Assembly (NCBI GenBank): GCA_903903925.1
Contig: CAIVAU010000113.1
Coordinates: 34,958 to 98,957, forward strand
Source: an uncultured cyanobacterium
Lineage (GTDB): Bacteria; Cyanobacteriota; Cyanobacteriia; Cyanobacteriales; Nostocaceae
Direction of reading: 5' to 3'
DNA: 64,000 nt
Shown here one piece after another: positions 18,218 through 26,745 of this stretch. Position 1 is the first letter of the stretch, and each line of letters begins with the position of its first letter. The notes below the pieces were generated by a model. It was not told the origin of the DNA, did no database searches, and saw only the letters and a program-made list of their open reading frames with translations. The position numbers and the translations under genes were made by a program.

Positions 18218-19681
18218 ATGAAAAAGCTGCTACATGACTTGGCTTGGAGTACTGCAATCATCGCAATCTGTTTATTTTGGATGCCAAGGGCAGATGCCCA
18301 TCCTTTAGGAAATTTTACCATCAATCACTACGCAGGAGTGCAGGTAGCGCCAGATGGTGTGGGGATTGATTATGTTCTAGACATGGCAGAGATTCCTGCT
18401 TTTCAGGAAATTAATCACTTAGATACCAATCGCGATCGCAAAGCTGACCCTGTAGAGACGGTTCAATACCCTAACCAAAAATGCCAGGAAGTCAACTCAC
18501 ATCTAGAACTGTTGATCAATAAACAGCCTTTAGCACTGTCTTTGACCAAATCAACAGTCGAATTTCCTCCAGGTGTGGGAGGATTATCTACACTGCGTCT
18601 CAGTTGTAACTTTCACTTGTCAAAGGAGTTAGTAGGCGCGAATCAGTTCATCGAGTTTGAAGATCAGTTTTATCCACAGCGCTTAGGCTGGCGTGAGATG
18701 ACTGTGGCTGCAAATGGCGTGACCATTGAAGGTGATTTCACCTCCTTGAGTATTACCAAGCGCTTGAGAGATTACCCCACTGACTTACTCAGCAGTCCTC
18801 TCGACCAGCGTCGGATTGCCTTTAAACTTAATCCGTCTCTGATATCGAGTGAGATTACACCTCCACCGTCTGTTAAATTACCTAGCCGCTTAGATAATAC
18901 TTTGACTGGAAGAAGCAACGATGTCTTCACTAGCCTGATTACCCAGGACAATTATAATGTCTTAACTATTCTCATAGCTCTAGCGATCGCCTTTTTCTGG
19001 GGTGGTTTACACGCTTTGTCCCCTGGTCATGGGAAAACGATAGTCGGTGCTTACTTGGTGGGTTCCCGTAGTCATGCCCAACATGCCCTATTCTTGGGGC
19101 TGATTGTGACGATGACTCATACGGCTGGTGTATTTGCTCTAGGGCTAGTCACTCTTGGCACATCCCAGTTTATTTTGACAGAGCAATTGTACCCTTGGTT
19201 AAGCGTCATCTCTGGCATACTGGTAACTGTTATTGGTCTGAATTTGGTGGTCAGTCGATGGCAAGGGACTCAGGTTTCTCATTCCCACGACCATGTACAT
19301 AGTCATCACCATCACCATCACCACAACCATTCCCATCTACCGCCTCACGGTGATGTCAGTCCCATGAAGTGGTCTAGCCTATTAGCGCTGGGAATTTCAG
19401 GGGGCTTGTTACCTTGTCCTTCAGCCTTAGTCGTGTTGCTGAGTGCGATCGCTATGGGACGGATTGGCTTTGGACTAGCGCTGGTATCTGCCTTTAGCTT
19501 AGGACTAGCAGCCGTACTCACTGGAATCGGCTTAATCTTAGTCTACGCCAAAAATCGGTTTGAGCATTTGCCACTCCAGATGCCCAGGCTCAAGATGTTA
19601 CCCGTAGCAAGTGCCTTATTTATTACCCTAATTGGCTTAAGTATTACTTCACAGGCTTTGCTTGCTCATCCCTGGATTTAA
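18218..19681 (+). CDS. NicO/HupE-like metal permease with exported N-domain and His-rich loop
   Basis: The 487-residue product has a signal peptide ending at ADAHPLGNF and an exported beta-rich domain of about 200 residues. Six or more TM segments follow. The membrane part carries GGLHALSPGHGKTIVGAYLV, the HxxxPGHxK signature of nickel/cobalt exporters and urease/hydrogenase accessory permeases. A cytoplasmic or periplasmic loop (19278-19345) is a run of His residues with Ser/Asp, suited to bind Ni, Co or Zn. It is the likely transport component of the DUF4331-TPR operon. Direction and metal are inferred. Confidence 0.82.
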   Translation: MKKLLHDLAWSTAIIAICLFWMPRADAHPLGNFTINHYAGVQVAPDGVGIDYVLDMAEIPAFQEINHLDTNRDRKADPVETVQYPNQKCQEVNSHLELLINKQPLALSLTKSTVEFPPGVGGLSTLRLSCNFHLSKELVGANQFIEFEDQFYPQRLGWREMTVAANGVTIEGDFTSLSITKRLRDYPTDLLSSPLDQRRIAFKLNPSLISSEITPPPSVKLPSRLDNTLTGRSNDVFTSLITQDNYNVLTILIALAIAFFWGGLHALSPGHGKTIVGAYLVGSRSHAQHALFLGLIVTMTHTAGVFALGLVTLGTSQFILTEQLYPWLSVISGILVTVIGLNLVVSRWQGTQVSHSHDHVHSHHHHHHHNHSHLPPHGDVSPMKWSSLLALGISGGLLPCPSALVVLLSAIAMGRIGFGLALVSAFSLGLAAVLTGIGLILVYAKNRFEHLPLQMPRLKMLPVASALFITLIGLSITSQALLAHPWI

Positions 19682-19712
19682 GTTTTTCAGAAAATCTAAT
19701 TTTGAGGAAAAT

Positions 19713-19823
19713 ATGAAACGATATATCTTCTTTTTTTTAATAACTGCTTTGTGCATCATAGGCTACTTTGAATTTAGCTTGTCAGAGGCAGAAAGACTTT
19801 TTTGGCTGAATTTGAGTCTTTGA
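19713..19823 (+). pseudogene. Short hydrophobic ORF, possibly frameshifted
   Basis: The ATG at 19713 has GAGGAAA 4-5 nt upstream and encodes 36 residues starting MKRYIFFFLITALCIIGYFE, which look like a signal peptide. After a run of six T at about 19798-19803, the plus-one-T frame would continue LAEFESLKSSYGTRGKRIAE and end at a stop near 19880. Either the gene is broken by a 1-base deletion or the run has a sequencing error. It follows the NicO-like gene by 31 bp. Confidence 0.4.
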
Positions 19824-19940
19824 AATCATCCTATGGAACACGAGGAAAGCGTATAGCAGAAGGGGTGATCGTGGTCGGATAGCAGGACTATATTGTTATC
19901 ATCAATATCTAATCTTCCTAAATAGGTAGTGATGAAATGT

Positions 19941-20064
19941 TTATTGAGCGTTTATCCTTTTAGCCTCTTCGCTTACATCTACGAACTTACCTGGGTCTAA
20001 ATACGCAATTCCTGAAAATTCTTTTGAGAGCAATTTTGAGAAAATAAATATCGATAATAAAAAG
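19941..20064 (-). pseudogene. Possible C-terminal protein remnant
   Basis: On the minus strand a short frame without ATG reads KEFSGIAYLDPGKFVDVSEE and then AKRINAQ before stopping at 19941. The composition is protein-like, but the frame is closed upstream by a stop near 20065. It may be the tail of a lost gene. Confidence is low. Confidence 0.25.
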
Positions 20065-20069
20065 CTCTA

Positions 20070-20087
20070 CCGTCGATACCTCGACGG
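20070..20087. repeat. Perfect 7-bp hairpin, possibly an IS200/IS605-type end
   Basis: CCGTCGA, loop TACC, TCGACGG forms a perfect stem. On the minus strand the context (ATTCATTCGCCG before the stem, TAGAGCTTTTT after it) resembles the structured right end of TnpB-carrying IS elements in cyanobacteria. That comparison is from memory. Confidence 0.35.
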
Positions 20088-20114
20088 CGAATGAATTACG
20101 GGTTACATAGCTTA

Positions 20115-20226
20115 CATCTTGCACCACCATCAGAAACCGGGTTTCTTGCAAATCAGTAAAGCTGAAACCTTTAATTTATCGTTGAGAAACCCGGTTTCTC
20201 TCACCTTGTTGAGAATGGTGCAAGAT
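20115..20226. repeat. MITE-like element with terminal and internal inverted repeats
   Basis: Outer ends ATCTTGCACCA (20116-20126) and TGGTGCAAGAT (20216-20226) are exact inverses. Inside, CAGAAACCGGGTTTCTTG and GAGAAACCCGGTTTCTC are each near-palindromic. The GAGAAACCCGGTTTCTC palindrome is a frequent cyanobacterial intergenic motif. The element has no coding capacity. Confidence 0.7.
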
Positions 20227-20259
20227 CTCAGATAGCTCAAGTGCACACCTAGCAGGTAT

Positions 20260-20460
20260 TTAACTATTTAAGTCAGCAAATGTTTCATCTGACATATCGT
20301 CCCAGGAACCAGCGAACTGCATAATTTTTTCAGGCTTACCTTTAGATGCTTCTACAGCGACTCGAAAATCATGAATAAAATTATATAATTCTTCCAGCTT
20401 TTCTTCGGGAATGAGATTGATTTCTGATAAAAGCCTTGTACGTAAATTTGAAGTTTCCAT
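20260..20460 (-). CDS. Small antitoxin-like protein without a toxin neighbour
   Basis: The 66-residue product opens METSNLRTRLLSEINLIPEE, a helical segment seen in short DUF2281-like antitoxins. It continues through LEELYNFIHDFR and ends in IMQFAGSWDDMSDETFADL, a toxin-contacting tail common in VapB-type proteins. No toxin gene follows on the same strand; the next gene downstream is unrelated. It is either an orphan or all that is left of a pair. Confidence 0.6.
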   Translation of the reverse strand: METSNLRTRLLSEINLIPEEKLEELYNFIHDFRVAVEASKGKPEKIMQFAGSWDDMSDETFADLNS

Positions 20461-20654
20461 ATACCAATTTTGTTTTTAGTAGTTAAGTGATAAATAAATT
20501 ATATTTGATAGTTTGCTAAAGTAGCATCTTCCCTAAAAATGTAATCATTTGAAGTGTGGCGTATAAAAACTCAAGTGGTCTGTATCTACAATATAAATCA
20601 TCACTCATCTACTATCGGCTGTACTTGAAAATCATGCCACTGCGATCGCATTCG

Positions 20655-20715
20655 CACTGATTACTCCCTTCCCGGTCAAAAATTACCATTATCTCTCTGA
20701 CTCATATCTCTGTGC
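20655..20715. repeat. Dispersed repeat, inverted copy of the 2324-2412 block
   Basis: TTACTCCCTTCCCGGTCAAAAA is the reverse complement of the stretch near 2378-2400. The flanking GAGAGAT-rich and ATCTCTGTGCC sequence also matches in inverse orientation with scattered differences. It is about 60 bp long. Confidence 0.65.
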
Positions 20716-20730
20716 CATACTTTCACGCTA

Positions 20731-22929
20731 TTAGCCAATTTCTCTTTGCCATAAAATATCTGTAACTCGTGTCATCCCAGCTTTCAGATGACGGCGATAG
20801 GTACTGAAGGGCAAATCTAGTAACTCAGCTGCTTGTTCTTGCGTGGGGGCGGGATTTAAATAAGTTCGATAAACAGCGCGGTAGAGTTTTTCATCACGAG
20901 GGGATGATTGTAGGGATTCAACTGCTTGTTTCAACAGATTTTGTAAAATGCTAATGCGTTGAGCATCGCGTAGGTGTCCAGATGAAGACTTTTGCGTGTC
21001 CTTTGGACCCTCAGTTATACTTGCTTTTGTGGCAACTTGTTCTTCTACTAAGCGCTGGAACACTTCCTGTACGCTTCGCGATCGCACCAATGGATTATTC
21101 TGTAATACATCAGGACAACTAAAGTTACGTAATGCATTCTGCGCTGCTTCCACAAATTCTGGCTGACTAAGAACTAACAAAGGTTCATCAACTGGAGTCA
21201 TGTCTACAGATTCTCCGGCAGTTTTAACCTCTTTTTGTGCCAAAATTTCCTTCCATATGGCAGGTGACACAATTCGCCAGTCATGCCCATAAACACCATA
21301 GTGTCTTCCCCCAACTGTAAAATCAGTTTCAGAAAGTCGTGTTAAGTCGAAATAGTTTAACATTGCTGTCCAACTATCTGCTTGGGCACAAGGTAGAAAG
21401 GTGTATGCTAACCCCGGTGTTTTCTGAAAATACTGCACAAAATTAATGAAAATTAGACTTTGGGTAGGGGAAACAGCTTGATAGGTGTCCCGCGCCATCC
21501 AAAAGCGGAAAATAGTTGCGCCTTCGCTAGGGCGTAATGGTGCATGGGTTTGGAGATATTGCCAAGATGCAAAAGCGCCCGGATCTGCGCTTAAATCTTC
21601 AGCAGTTGCTGTGTGCAATGCCACCATCATTGCAAATCCCGCAGGTTCGGAGTGGGAGTCGCGAAATACGACGACATTCTGCGGTTGGCGCTTTAACCAG
21701 TGATCTGCTATTTTTGCTGATTCTTCGCCTTCGTATTGTACCACCATCCCCAGCAGTGCAGTTTTGTCGGTTTCCCGTAGTGAATCCGTTAATAAACTAC
21801 TTTGCTCACCCCAGGTAAAACAGGATCGAATCGCCGAGTTATCCCGATGTAAAAAAATATAATCAAGTAGCACTCGATGCTTTTCTTGCCCTTGGGTTTG
21901 TCCTAGTCGTTTAGTATAATATTGACGCGCTCGGTGGTGTAATTCAGTGTAAAATTCTGCATTACGCCAACGCAAGTCAGCAATTAAAACTTCCCGTGCT
22001 AAATCGTGGGGAAATAAACCCGATAGCCCTGATTCGATAAACGACAGTCCGCGCAACCACTCAAATAAATCGTGAACATCAAGTATTTCCCCAGAGTGAA
22101 CCTCACCAGCCAAAGTATTTTGAGACACAGCCAATATTTGATTGAGTGCGGCTTCGGTAGTCAGTCGAAGCACCGCACAAGCTTCTAAAGCCATACGGTG
22201 TATAGGCGTTGGGACTTCTTGTATAAATCTTTCTAACAGTGTTTTAACAACATTGCGAACAGATTCTGCTTGAAAAGAGATTTCTTTTCCCTGAGCAAAC
22301 ACCTCAGCAACCAGAGATAATGCTAGAGGATGTCCGTGGGTAAATTCTAGAATCGCCTGGTGCTGTGTGCTGGGAATATCTCGTATGGTGAGATAAGTTT
22401 GACTTTCTTCTGGGGTCAGGTTGCGTAGGGGCAAGGTGTGCATCACAGCTTGCCAACCGGGATCGCTACACCAAGGAGATGAGGGGGGATTACGTCCGGC
22501 AATCACAATTAAGGTGTTAACAGACAAATGGGGTAAGAATACTTCCCGCAACCATTCATCTAGCTGGGTAATAGCTTCATAGGTATCAATAAAAATGACA
22601 TGACGTTCTTGTCTTTGGGCTAGCAGATGCAAAGGAGAATCTGATTCCTTCAATCCCATCAATAAACGCAATTTGCTCACAAAAGATTCTGGCGCAGCTT
22701 CTATATTACGTCCTTCTACGTAGATCGTTGATATTTTTGACTGCTCACAAAACCGCAAAAACTGCTGTATGAGGGTTGTTTTGCCCACACCGCCTGGGCC
22801 AAAGACGTGTAAAATGTGAAAAGGTAATTCTGTGGATGCGATCGCATGGCGGAATAGCTCCACTTCCCGCCCACGTCCTACAAATCTGCGATTTCGTTCT
22901 GCACTTAGTCGCTGTAATAGAGATGTCAT
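20731..22929 (-). CDS. STAND/AAA ATPase fused to GNAT-like region and C-terminal HTH
   Basis: The protein has about 732 residues from the ATG at 22929, chosen because AAGGAAGGG lies 6 nt upstream (a TTG at 22947 is the frame limit). Residues 44-52 are the Walker A GPGGVGKTT and 110-118 the Walker B HVIFIDTYE. NB-ARC/STAND helical domains follow (GHPLALSLVAEVF). Residues about 385-570 resemble a GNAT acyltransferase fold (VVVFRDSHSEPAGFAMMVAL). The last 80 residues contain a helix-turn-helix (TQEQAAELLDLPFSTYRRHL) like sigma region 4. It probably acts as a signal-gated regulator. The acyltransferase assignment is tentative. Confidence 0.7.
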   Translation of the reverse strand: MTSLLQRLSAERNRRFVGRGREVELFRHAIASTELPFHILHVFGPGGVGKTTLIQQFLRFCEQSKISTIYVEGRNIEAAPESFVSKLRLLMGLKESDSPLHLLAQRQERHVIFIDTYEAITQLDEWLREVFLPHLSVNTLIVIAGRNPPSSPWCSDPGWQAVMHTLPLRNLTPEESQTYLTIRDIPSTQHQAILEFTHGHPLALSLVAEVFAQGKEISFQAESVRNVVKTLLERFIQEVPTPIHRMALEACAVLRLTTEAALNQILAVSQNTLAGEVHSGEILDVHDLFEWLRGLSFIESGLSGLFPHDLAREVLIADLRWRNAEFYTELHHRARQYYTKRLGQTQGQEKHRVLLDYIFLHRDNSAIRSCFTWGEQSSLLTDSLRETDKTALLGMVVQYEGEESAKIADHWLKRQPQNVVVFRDSHSEPAGFAMMVALHTATAEDLSADPGAFASWQYLQTHAPLRPSEGATIFRFWMARDTYQAVSPTQSLIFINFVQYFQKTPGLAYTFLPCAQADSWTAMLNYFDLTRLSETDFTVGGRHYGVYGHDWRIVSPAIWKEILAQKEVKTAGESVDMTPVDEPLLVLSQPEFVEAAQNALRNFSCPDVLQNNPLVRSRSVQEVFQRLVEEQVATKASITEGPKDTQKSSSGHLRDAQRISILQNLLKQAVESLQSSPRDEKLYRAVYRTYLNPAPTQEQAAELLDLPFSTYRRHLKAGMTRVTDILWQREIG

Positions 22930-23153
22930 TGGCATCCCTTCCTTCAATTTTACGTAGGATTACAGTATAACAGAATCTTGGTTTTCCAAATTGGTACGTT
23001 GATAGGTTTAGAGGGCATTTCCCGGTATGGATAAAGTTGTTGGTGCAGGGGCGAATTTTCGGTAAGTGGTACAGGTACAACATTCGATTCCTTACAGGCG
23101 CGATATACATCTATACTGCTAATTACAACAACACGCTGGGCAATCCCCTATTA

Positions 23154-24326
23154 TTAGGTTGACACCAATTTGCCTTCTTTAGTTAACCTGAGTCGTCGCC
23201 CCCGCCACTCAATTGTGCTGCCAAAGAAGCCATAGCACCAGATAGCAAAGCTGAGCAAATCGCGTAAAGGGATCAGCCAGAGAAACTTTTTAGCAACCGG
23301 ATCGTTGAGAATTTTCACTCCCACTACCCAGCCCATGACTAATCGCGTTGTCCAAGTGATCATTAGCCCAGCCCAGCCTAATATTGACCCTTTTGTTGCA
23401 ATTAGCAGTAGCAAGCTCGTAACAGTACCATAGGTAAAAATTAGTCCCAGATAACCCCAAGGACGAGAAACGCGGATACAACGTGCCCAGCGGATTTGAT
23501 GCTTGATTGCCTGAGCTACAGTGCTAGGTGCTAGTATGTGTTCAACGATATAGTCGGAAAGCACAACTTTATAGCCTGCTTGAGCTGGTAAATAGCCGAG
23601 TTGGAAATCGTCCGCTAGATAATCAGCGATCGCCCTAAATCCGCCGATAGCTTGGAGTGCTTCTTTGCGGATCGCAATGGTGGAACCAAAGGCAAACTTG
23701 ATTGGAGCAAGTTGTTTGCTGACTAAAACATTTGCATGAAATTCTGTAGAAGTCCCTATCGCCTCTAAGGTTGTTACCCATCCTTGTGCTAAGGAACGAT
23801 ACAGACAGGTAACAACACCAACACTCTTGTCATGCAATGGCTGGACAACTCGTTGTAAGTAGTCACATCCCACTCGGATATCACTATCAGCAATCAGCCA
23901 GATTTCATATTTAGCAACAGTTGCAGCATTCTCTAGATTACTCACCTTGAAATTTGTCCCAATGGTGCGATCGCTCACCACAAGCTGAATATCTAGTTTT
24001 GGAAAGTCATGGATAATCTGCTTGACGACTGCTATCCCAGAGTCTTGCGGGTCACGGACGCCAAAAATCATCTGGTAAGTTGGGTAGTCTTGTCGGCAAA
24101 AGGAAGCCAAGTTTTCATAGGCGTCGTTATCCAACCCACAAATTGGTTTGAGGATGGTCATGGGTGGGTGGAAATTTGGATCTACAGGATCATGATGGTG
24201 AAAGGCGATCGCCGCATAAATTCCATAGCAGTAAAACAAGACAGCCGATAGGCAAAGGATTAATAGTAGAAAATCAATGATCTTAAAATTAACAGTTGTG
24301 AAAGCAGCAGAATCAACAATCCCCAT
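23154..24326 (-). CDS. hpnI: GT21-type glycosyltransferase (HpnI/ceramide glucosyltransferase-like)
   Basis: The 390-residue membrane protein has an N-terminal TM segment (FLLLILCLSAVLFYCYGIY), a GT-A catalytic domain and several C-terminal TM segments. Motifs follow the GT21 pattern: DNDAYENL, IADSDIRVG (nucleotide-sugar/metal Asp), ADDFQLGYLPAQAG and the HQIRWARCIR (Q/RxxRW) motif. HpnI transfers N-acetylglucosamine to bacteriohopanetetrol in hopanoid synthesis. Ceramide or diacylglycerol glycosylation would be alternatives. The family assignment is firm; the acceptor is inferred. Confidence 0.75.
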   Translation of the reverse strand: MGIVDSAAFTTVNFKIIDFLLLILCLSAVLFYCYGIYAAIAFHHHDPVDPNFHPPMTILKPICGLDNDAYENLASFCRQDYPTYQMIFGVRDPQDSGIAVVKQIIHDFPKLDIQLVVSDRTIGTNFKVSNLENAATVAKYEIWLIADSDIRVGCDYLQRVVQPLHDKSVGVVTCLYRSLAQGWVTTLEAIGTSTEFHANVLVSKQLAPIKFAFGSTIAIRKEALQAIGGFRAIADYLADDFQLGYLPAQAGYKVVLSDYIVEHILAPSTVAQAIKHQIRWARCIRVSRPWGYLGLIFTYGTVTSLLLLIATKGSILGWAGLMITWTTRLVMGWVVGVKILNDPVAKKFLWLIPLRDLLSFAIWCYGFFGSTIEWRGRRLRLTKEGKLVST

Positions 24327-24337
24327 TGAGTTAGACC

Positions 24338-24383
24338 CCCGCCCATAGCCAGAAGTATGGGCGAGACAACCCCGCCCATACAG
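24338..24383. repeat. Inverted repeat TATGGGCG...CGCCCATA
   Basis: TATGGGCG at 24356-24363 pairs with CGCCCATA at 24373-24380, with a further GCCCATA just upstream. It is a dispersed GC-rich palindrome of the kind also found at 10492-10524. Confidence 0.5.
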
Positions 24384-24437
24384 AAGTCAGAAGTAAAAAA
24401 GCCTTTGTGTTTAGCTTTTAGACAAAAGCATTTTACC

Positions 24438-24607
24438 AGGAGTCAGGAGTCAGAATTTATCTTTCTTTTGATATCTGTCTTCAGGCTATTGACGACATAC
24501 TGTTATCTCCCGACTATTAAAGAATCAGAACCCATCTTTCCCTATCGATACAGATACCAAACACTTATAAGTTTTGACTTCTGACTCCTGAGTCCTGAAT
24601 TCTGACT
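24438..24607. repeat. 170-bp non-coding element with GGAGTCA/TGACTCC ends
   Basis: The left end carries AGGAGTCAGGAGTCAG. The right end carries CTGACTCCTGAGTCCTGAAT, its inverse. The first 46 bases are nearly identical to 11470-11515 in the liv operon. The interior is non-coding. It abuts the stop of the GlsB-type gene, so it may influence that transcript's end. Confidence 0.65.
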
Positions 24608-24608
24608 T

Positions 24609-24881
24609 TTAAATAGCGCTACTGCGGTTCATTAAGTTCCATAAGAAAATAGCAACAATTGCACCTAACACAGCAACTACAATTCCTGGTATACTTAGGG
24701 CAGGAGCAGCTAGAGCAAAATTACCCGTGCTAAAAAAGACGCCTAAACTGCCACCTACAAATGCACCAATTACGCCTAAAATAATTGTTGCCAAAATTCC
24801 ACCACCTTGATGACCAGGATAAATAGCTTTTGCGATCGCACCTGCAATTAAACCTAGAACTATCCAAGCAATAATATTCAT
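24609..24881 (-). CDS. GlsB/YeaQ/YmgE-type small membrane protein
   Basis: The 90-residue protein is almost entirely three hydrophobic, Gly/Ala-rich helices: MNIIAWIVLGLIAGAIAKAI, GGILATIILGVIGAFVGG and a C-terminal IVVAVLGAIVAIFLWNLM. IYPGHQGGG between helix 1 and 2 is the family signature (transglycosylase-associated protein). Members are stress-induced inner-membrane proteins of unknown activity. A repeat element ends 1 bp beyond its stop. Confidence 0.88.
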   Translation of the reverse strand: MNIIAWIVLGLIAGAIAKAIYPGHQGGGILATIILGVIGAFVGGSLGVFFSTGNFALAAPALSIPGIVVAVLGAIVAIFLWNLMNRSSAI

Positions 24882-25009
24882 TAACGTGCTTCCTTAAACT
24901 TCCTTCTCGTTAGACAAATCATAGCCATCACAGCTTAGATTTTTTCTCTATCATGGGAAATAAGTATGGCAAGCGGAAGGTAGATTTAAAGGCAATGCTT
25001 TGAGATATT

Positions 25010-25765
25010 CTATCTGCTTCTGTATTGATCTTGAAGGTCTTGAGGATTCACTTCAGTAAGGTTAGCGCCGATGAGGTTAGCACCGGTGAGGTTAGCCCCT
25101 GCCAAGTTTGCGCCTCTCAGGTTAGTCCATCTCAAGTTAGCATCTCTGAGATTAGCCTCACTTAGATTAGCCCGCATCAAGTATGCACCATTAAGGTGAG
25201 CCTTGGTCAAATTAGCTTTATATAGGTCAGTTTTGTAAAGGTAAGCGCCCATCAATTCTGCCTCATAGAGGTTCGCCTGACTGAGGTCAGATACAATCAA
25301 GTTAGCTTCGATCAAGTTTGCAAAACAGAGGTTACATCGGTAAAGTTTTGCTCCACCCAAATCGGCATCTCTCAAGTGAGCGCCTCTCAAGTCAGCCCCA
25401 ATCAGATTAGCATTAGCGATCGCAGCACCTTTGAGATTTGCCTCACTTAAGTTAGAACCAATCAAATTGGCATAACTCAGATTTGCCTGTGTAAGTGTAG
25501 CACCACTCAGGTTAGCAACACTAAAGTTAGCCCCGCTCAGATTTGCTTTAAAGAGGACAGCTTCCTTGAGGTTAGCACCACTGAGGTCAACACCGCTGAG
25601 GTTTGCTTGTACAAGTAAAGCATGACTTAGATCAACCCCGTTCAAGTTTACTCCTTGCAGGTTCGCATCCCTGAGGTCTGGTTCAATCTGGGGATTCTTA
25701 TTTCTCCACTCAATCCATGTAACTTTGCCTGCTTTCAGTAAAGCCAGATGCTCTCGATTTGCCAT
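25010..25765 (-). CDS. Pentapeptide-repeat protein
   Basis: The 251-residue product has a short N-terminal helix (HLALLKAGKVTWIEWRNKNP) followed by about 40 consecutive A(D/N)LxX pentapeptides that form a right-handed quadrilateral beta-helix. The N-terminal cap is common in cyanobacterial pentapeptide proteins. No membrane segment or enzymatic domain is attached. It starts 9 bp after the ccmP stop, on the same strand, and is probably co-transcribed. The cellular role is unknown. Confidence 0.9.
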   Translation of the reverse strand: MANREHLALLKAGKVTWIEWRNKNPQIEPDLRDANLQGVNLNGVDLSHALLVQANLSGVDLSGANLKEAVLFKANLSGANFSVANLSGATLTQANLSYANLIGSNLSEANLKGAAIANANLIGADLRGAHLRDADLGGAKLYRCNLCFANLIEANLIVSDLSQANLYEAELMGAYLYKTDLYKANLTKAHLNGAYLMRANLSEANLRDANLRWTNLRGANLAGANLTGANLIGANLTEVNPQDLQDQYRSR

Positions 25766-25774
25766 CTCTCTCCT

Positions 25775-26416
25775 CTACTCCTGACGCCCACTCTGGGGAT
25801 TTACCCGACCAGCTACATTTTCTATCGCCGTTAATGCTCCCGCCGCACCTGCAAGAATATTCTGTTCTTGTCCACCTAAATAAAGCCGTCCAAAGCTACC
25901 GACAGCTTGAACCTCAAGGATGTTAATCGCCGCCGCTTTCTCCGCTTCATTCGCAGCCAGTGCGGCATAAGCAGCAGGCTCAACTTCTAATACATACAGC
26001 GTTTGCCCTGCTAGTAGGAGCTGTCCCCTTCGCGTGCGATTGATTAGTTGTGTTTGGTAAGCATCAATGTTGCGTATAATCTGGCTAGAAACGACACGCG
26101 GTTTGAGACCTTGATCTTTTCCGACTCCTAGTGCCGCCAAAATGGCTTGACCAGCAGATCGCGTTTCACCTTGGGAGTTAGAATGAACTTCCAATAGACC
26201 GTACAGTCGCTCTACGACCTGTACTCCCGGACGGACGGAGGCAGCTTTGAGCGCTACATCCGTAATCCGATTAATTTCGATCCCAGGAGAGATTTCAATC
26301 CACAACGATGTATCTCCTGGTAATGGCAAGAAACCTTGGGCTACTGTTCCCATATATGCTGCATGTTGAGGTTGTAGGCTGTCGAGAAATACGAAACTGC
26401 GTAGTTCTATTCCCAA
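25775..26416 (-). CDS. ccmP: Carboxysome tandem-BMC shell protein
   Basis: The 213-residue product consists of two circularly permuted BMC domains. The first spans about 1-100 ([20 protein letters not shown]), the second about 105-205 ([20 protein letters not shown]). Length and sequence match CcmP, which forms stacked trimers with a gated large pore in the beta-carboxysome shell and probably lets 3-phosphoglycerate/RuBP pass. It lies apart from a main ccm cluster, as is usual for ccmP, and upstream of the pentapeptide gene. Its presence supports a cyanobacterial source. Confidence 0.9.
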   Translation of the reverse strand: MGIELRSFVFLDSLQPQHAAYMGTVAQGFLPLPGDTSLWIEISPGIEINRITDVALKAASVRPGVQVVERLYGLLEVHSNSQGETRSAGQAILAALGVGKDQGLKPRVVSSQIIRNIDAYQTQLINRTRRGQLLLAGQTLYVLEVEPAAYAALAANEAEKAAAINILEVQAVGSFGRLYLGGQEQNILAGAAGALTAIENVAGRVNPQSGRQE

Positions 26417-26745
26417 GATTTTGCTCTCCAGTCATGAGGGTAACAGTAATTTGTATTGAGTTTACCAGCTTTAAGGGAATGGCACTAGGAAAATATGAAG
26501 CTACCGGCTGTAGGGTTTGGAGTTGCAGGTTTCGGGTAACAGGTGCGAAAACTAAAAATCAGAAAACTAGCTTTTCCAAATTTAGGTCAACATAGGTAAC
26601 CCCTTGGTGGTATTATTGTAGGAGTAGAGAGATATATTGGGCTTTAGCCTTACCTACGTGTGTTTCAAAAACAAAATAGAAATCCTATATAATAAAATAT
26701 AAAACATCAAAAGTCAAGATTTATAAGCAATCCATCTAAGAAACC
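26417..26745. other. Divergent intergenic region between ccmP and the DUF2301 gene
   Basis: About 330 bp between divergently transcribed genes should hold both promoters. The segment 26640-26720 is strongly AT-rich. I see no gene, and no repeat clear enough to name. Confidence 0.4.

Noticed and set aside
19278..19345. The CAT/CAC-rich run as a microsatellite or artificial His tag
   Set aside because: It is in frame within a NicO-like permease, where a natural His-rich loop between TM helices is expected.
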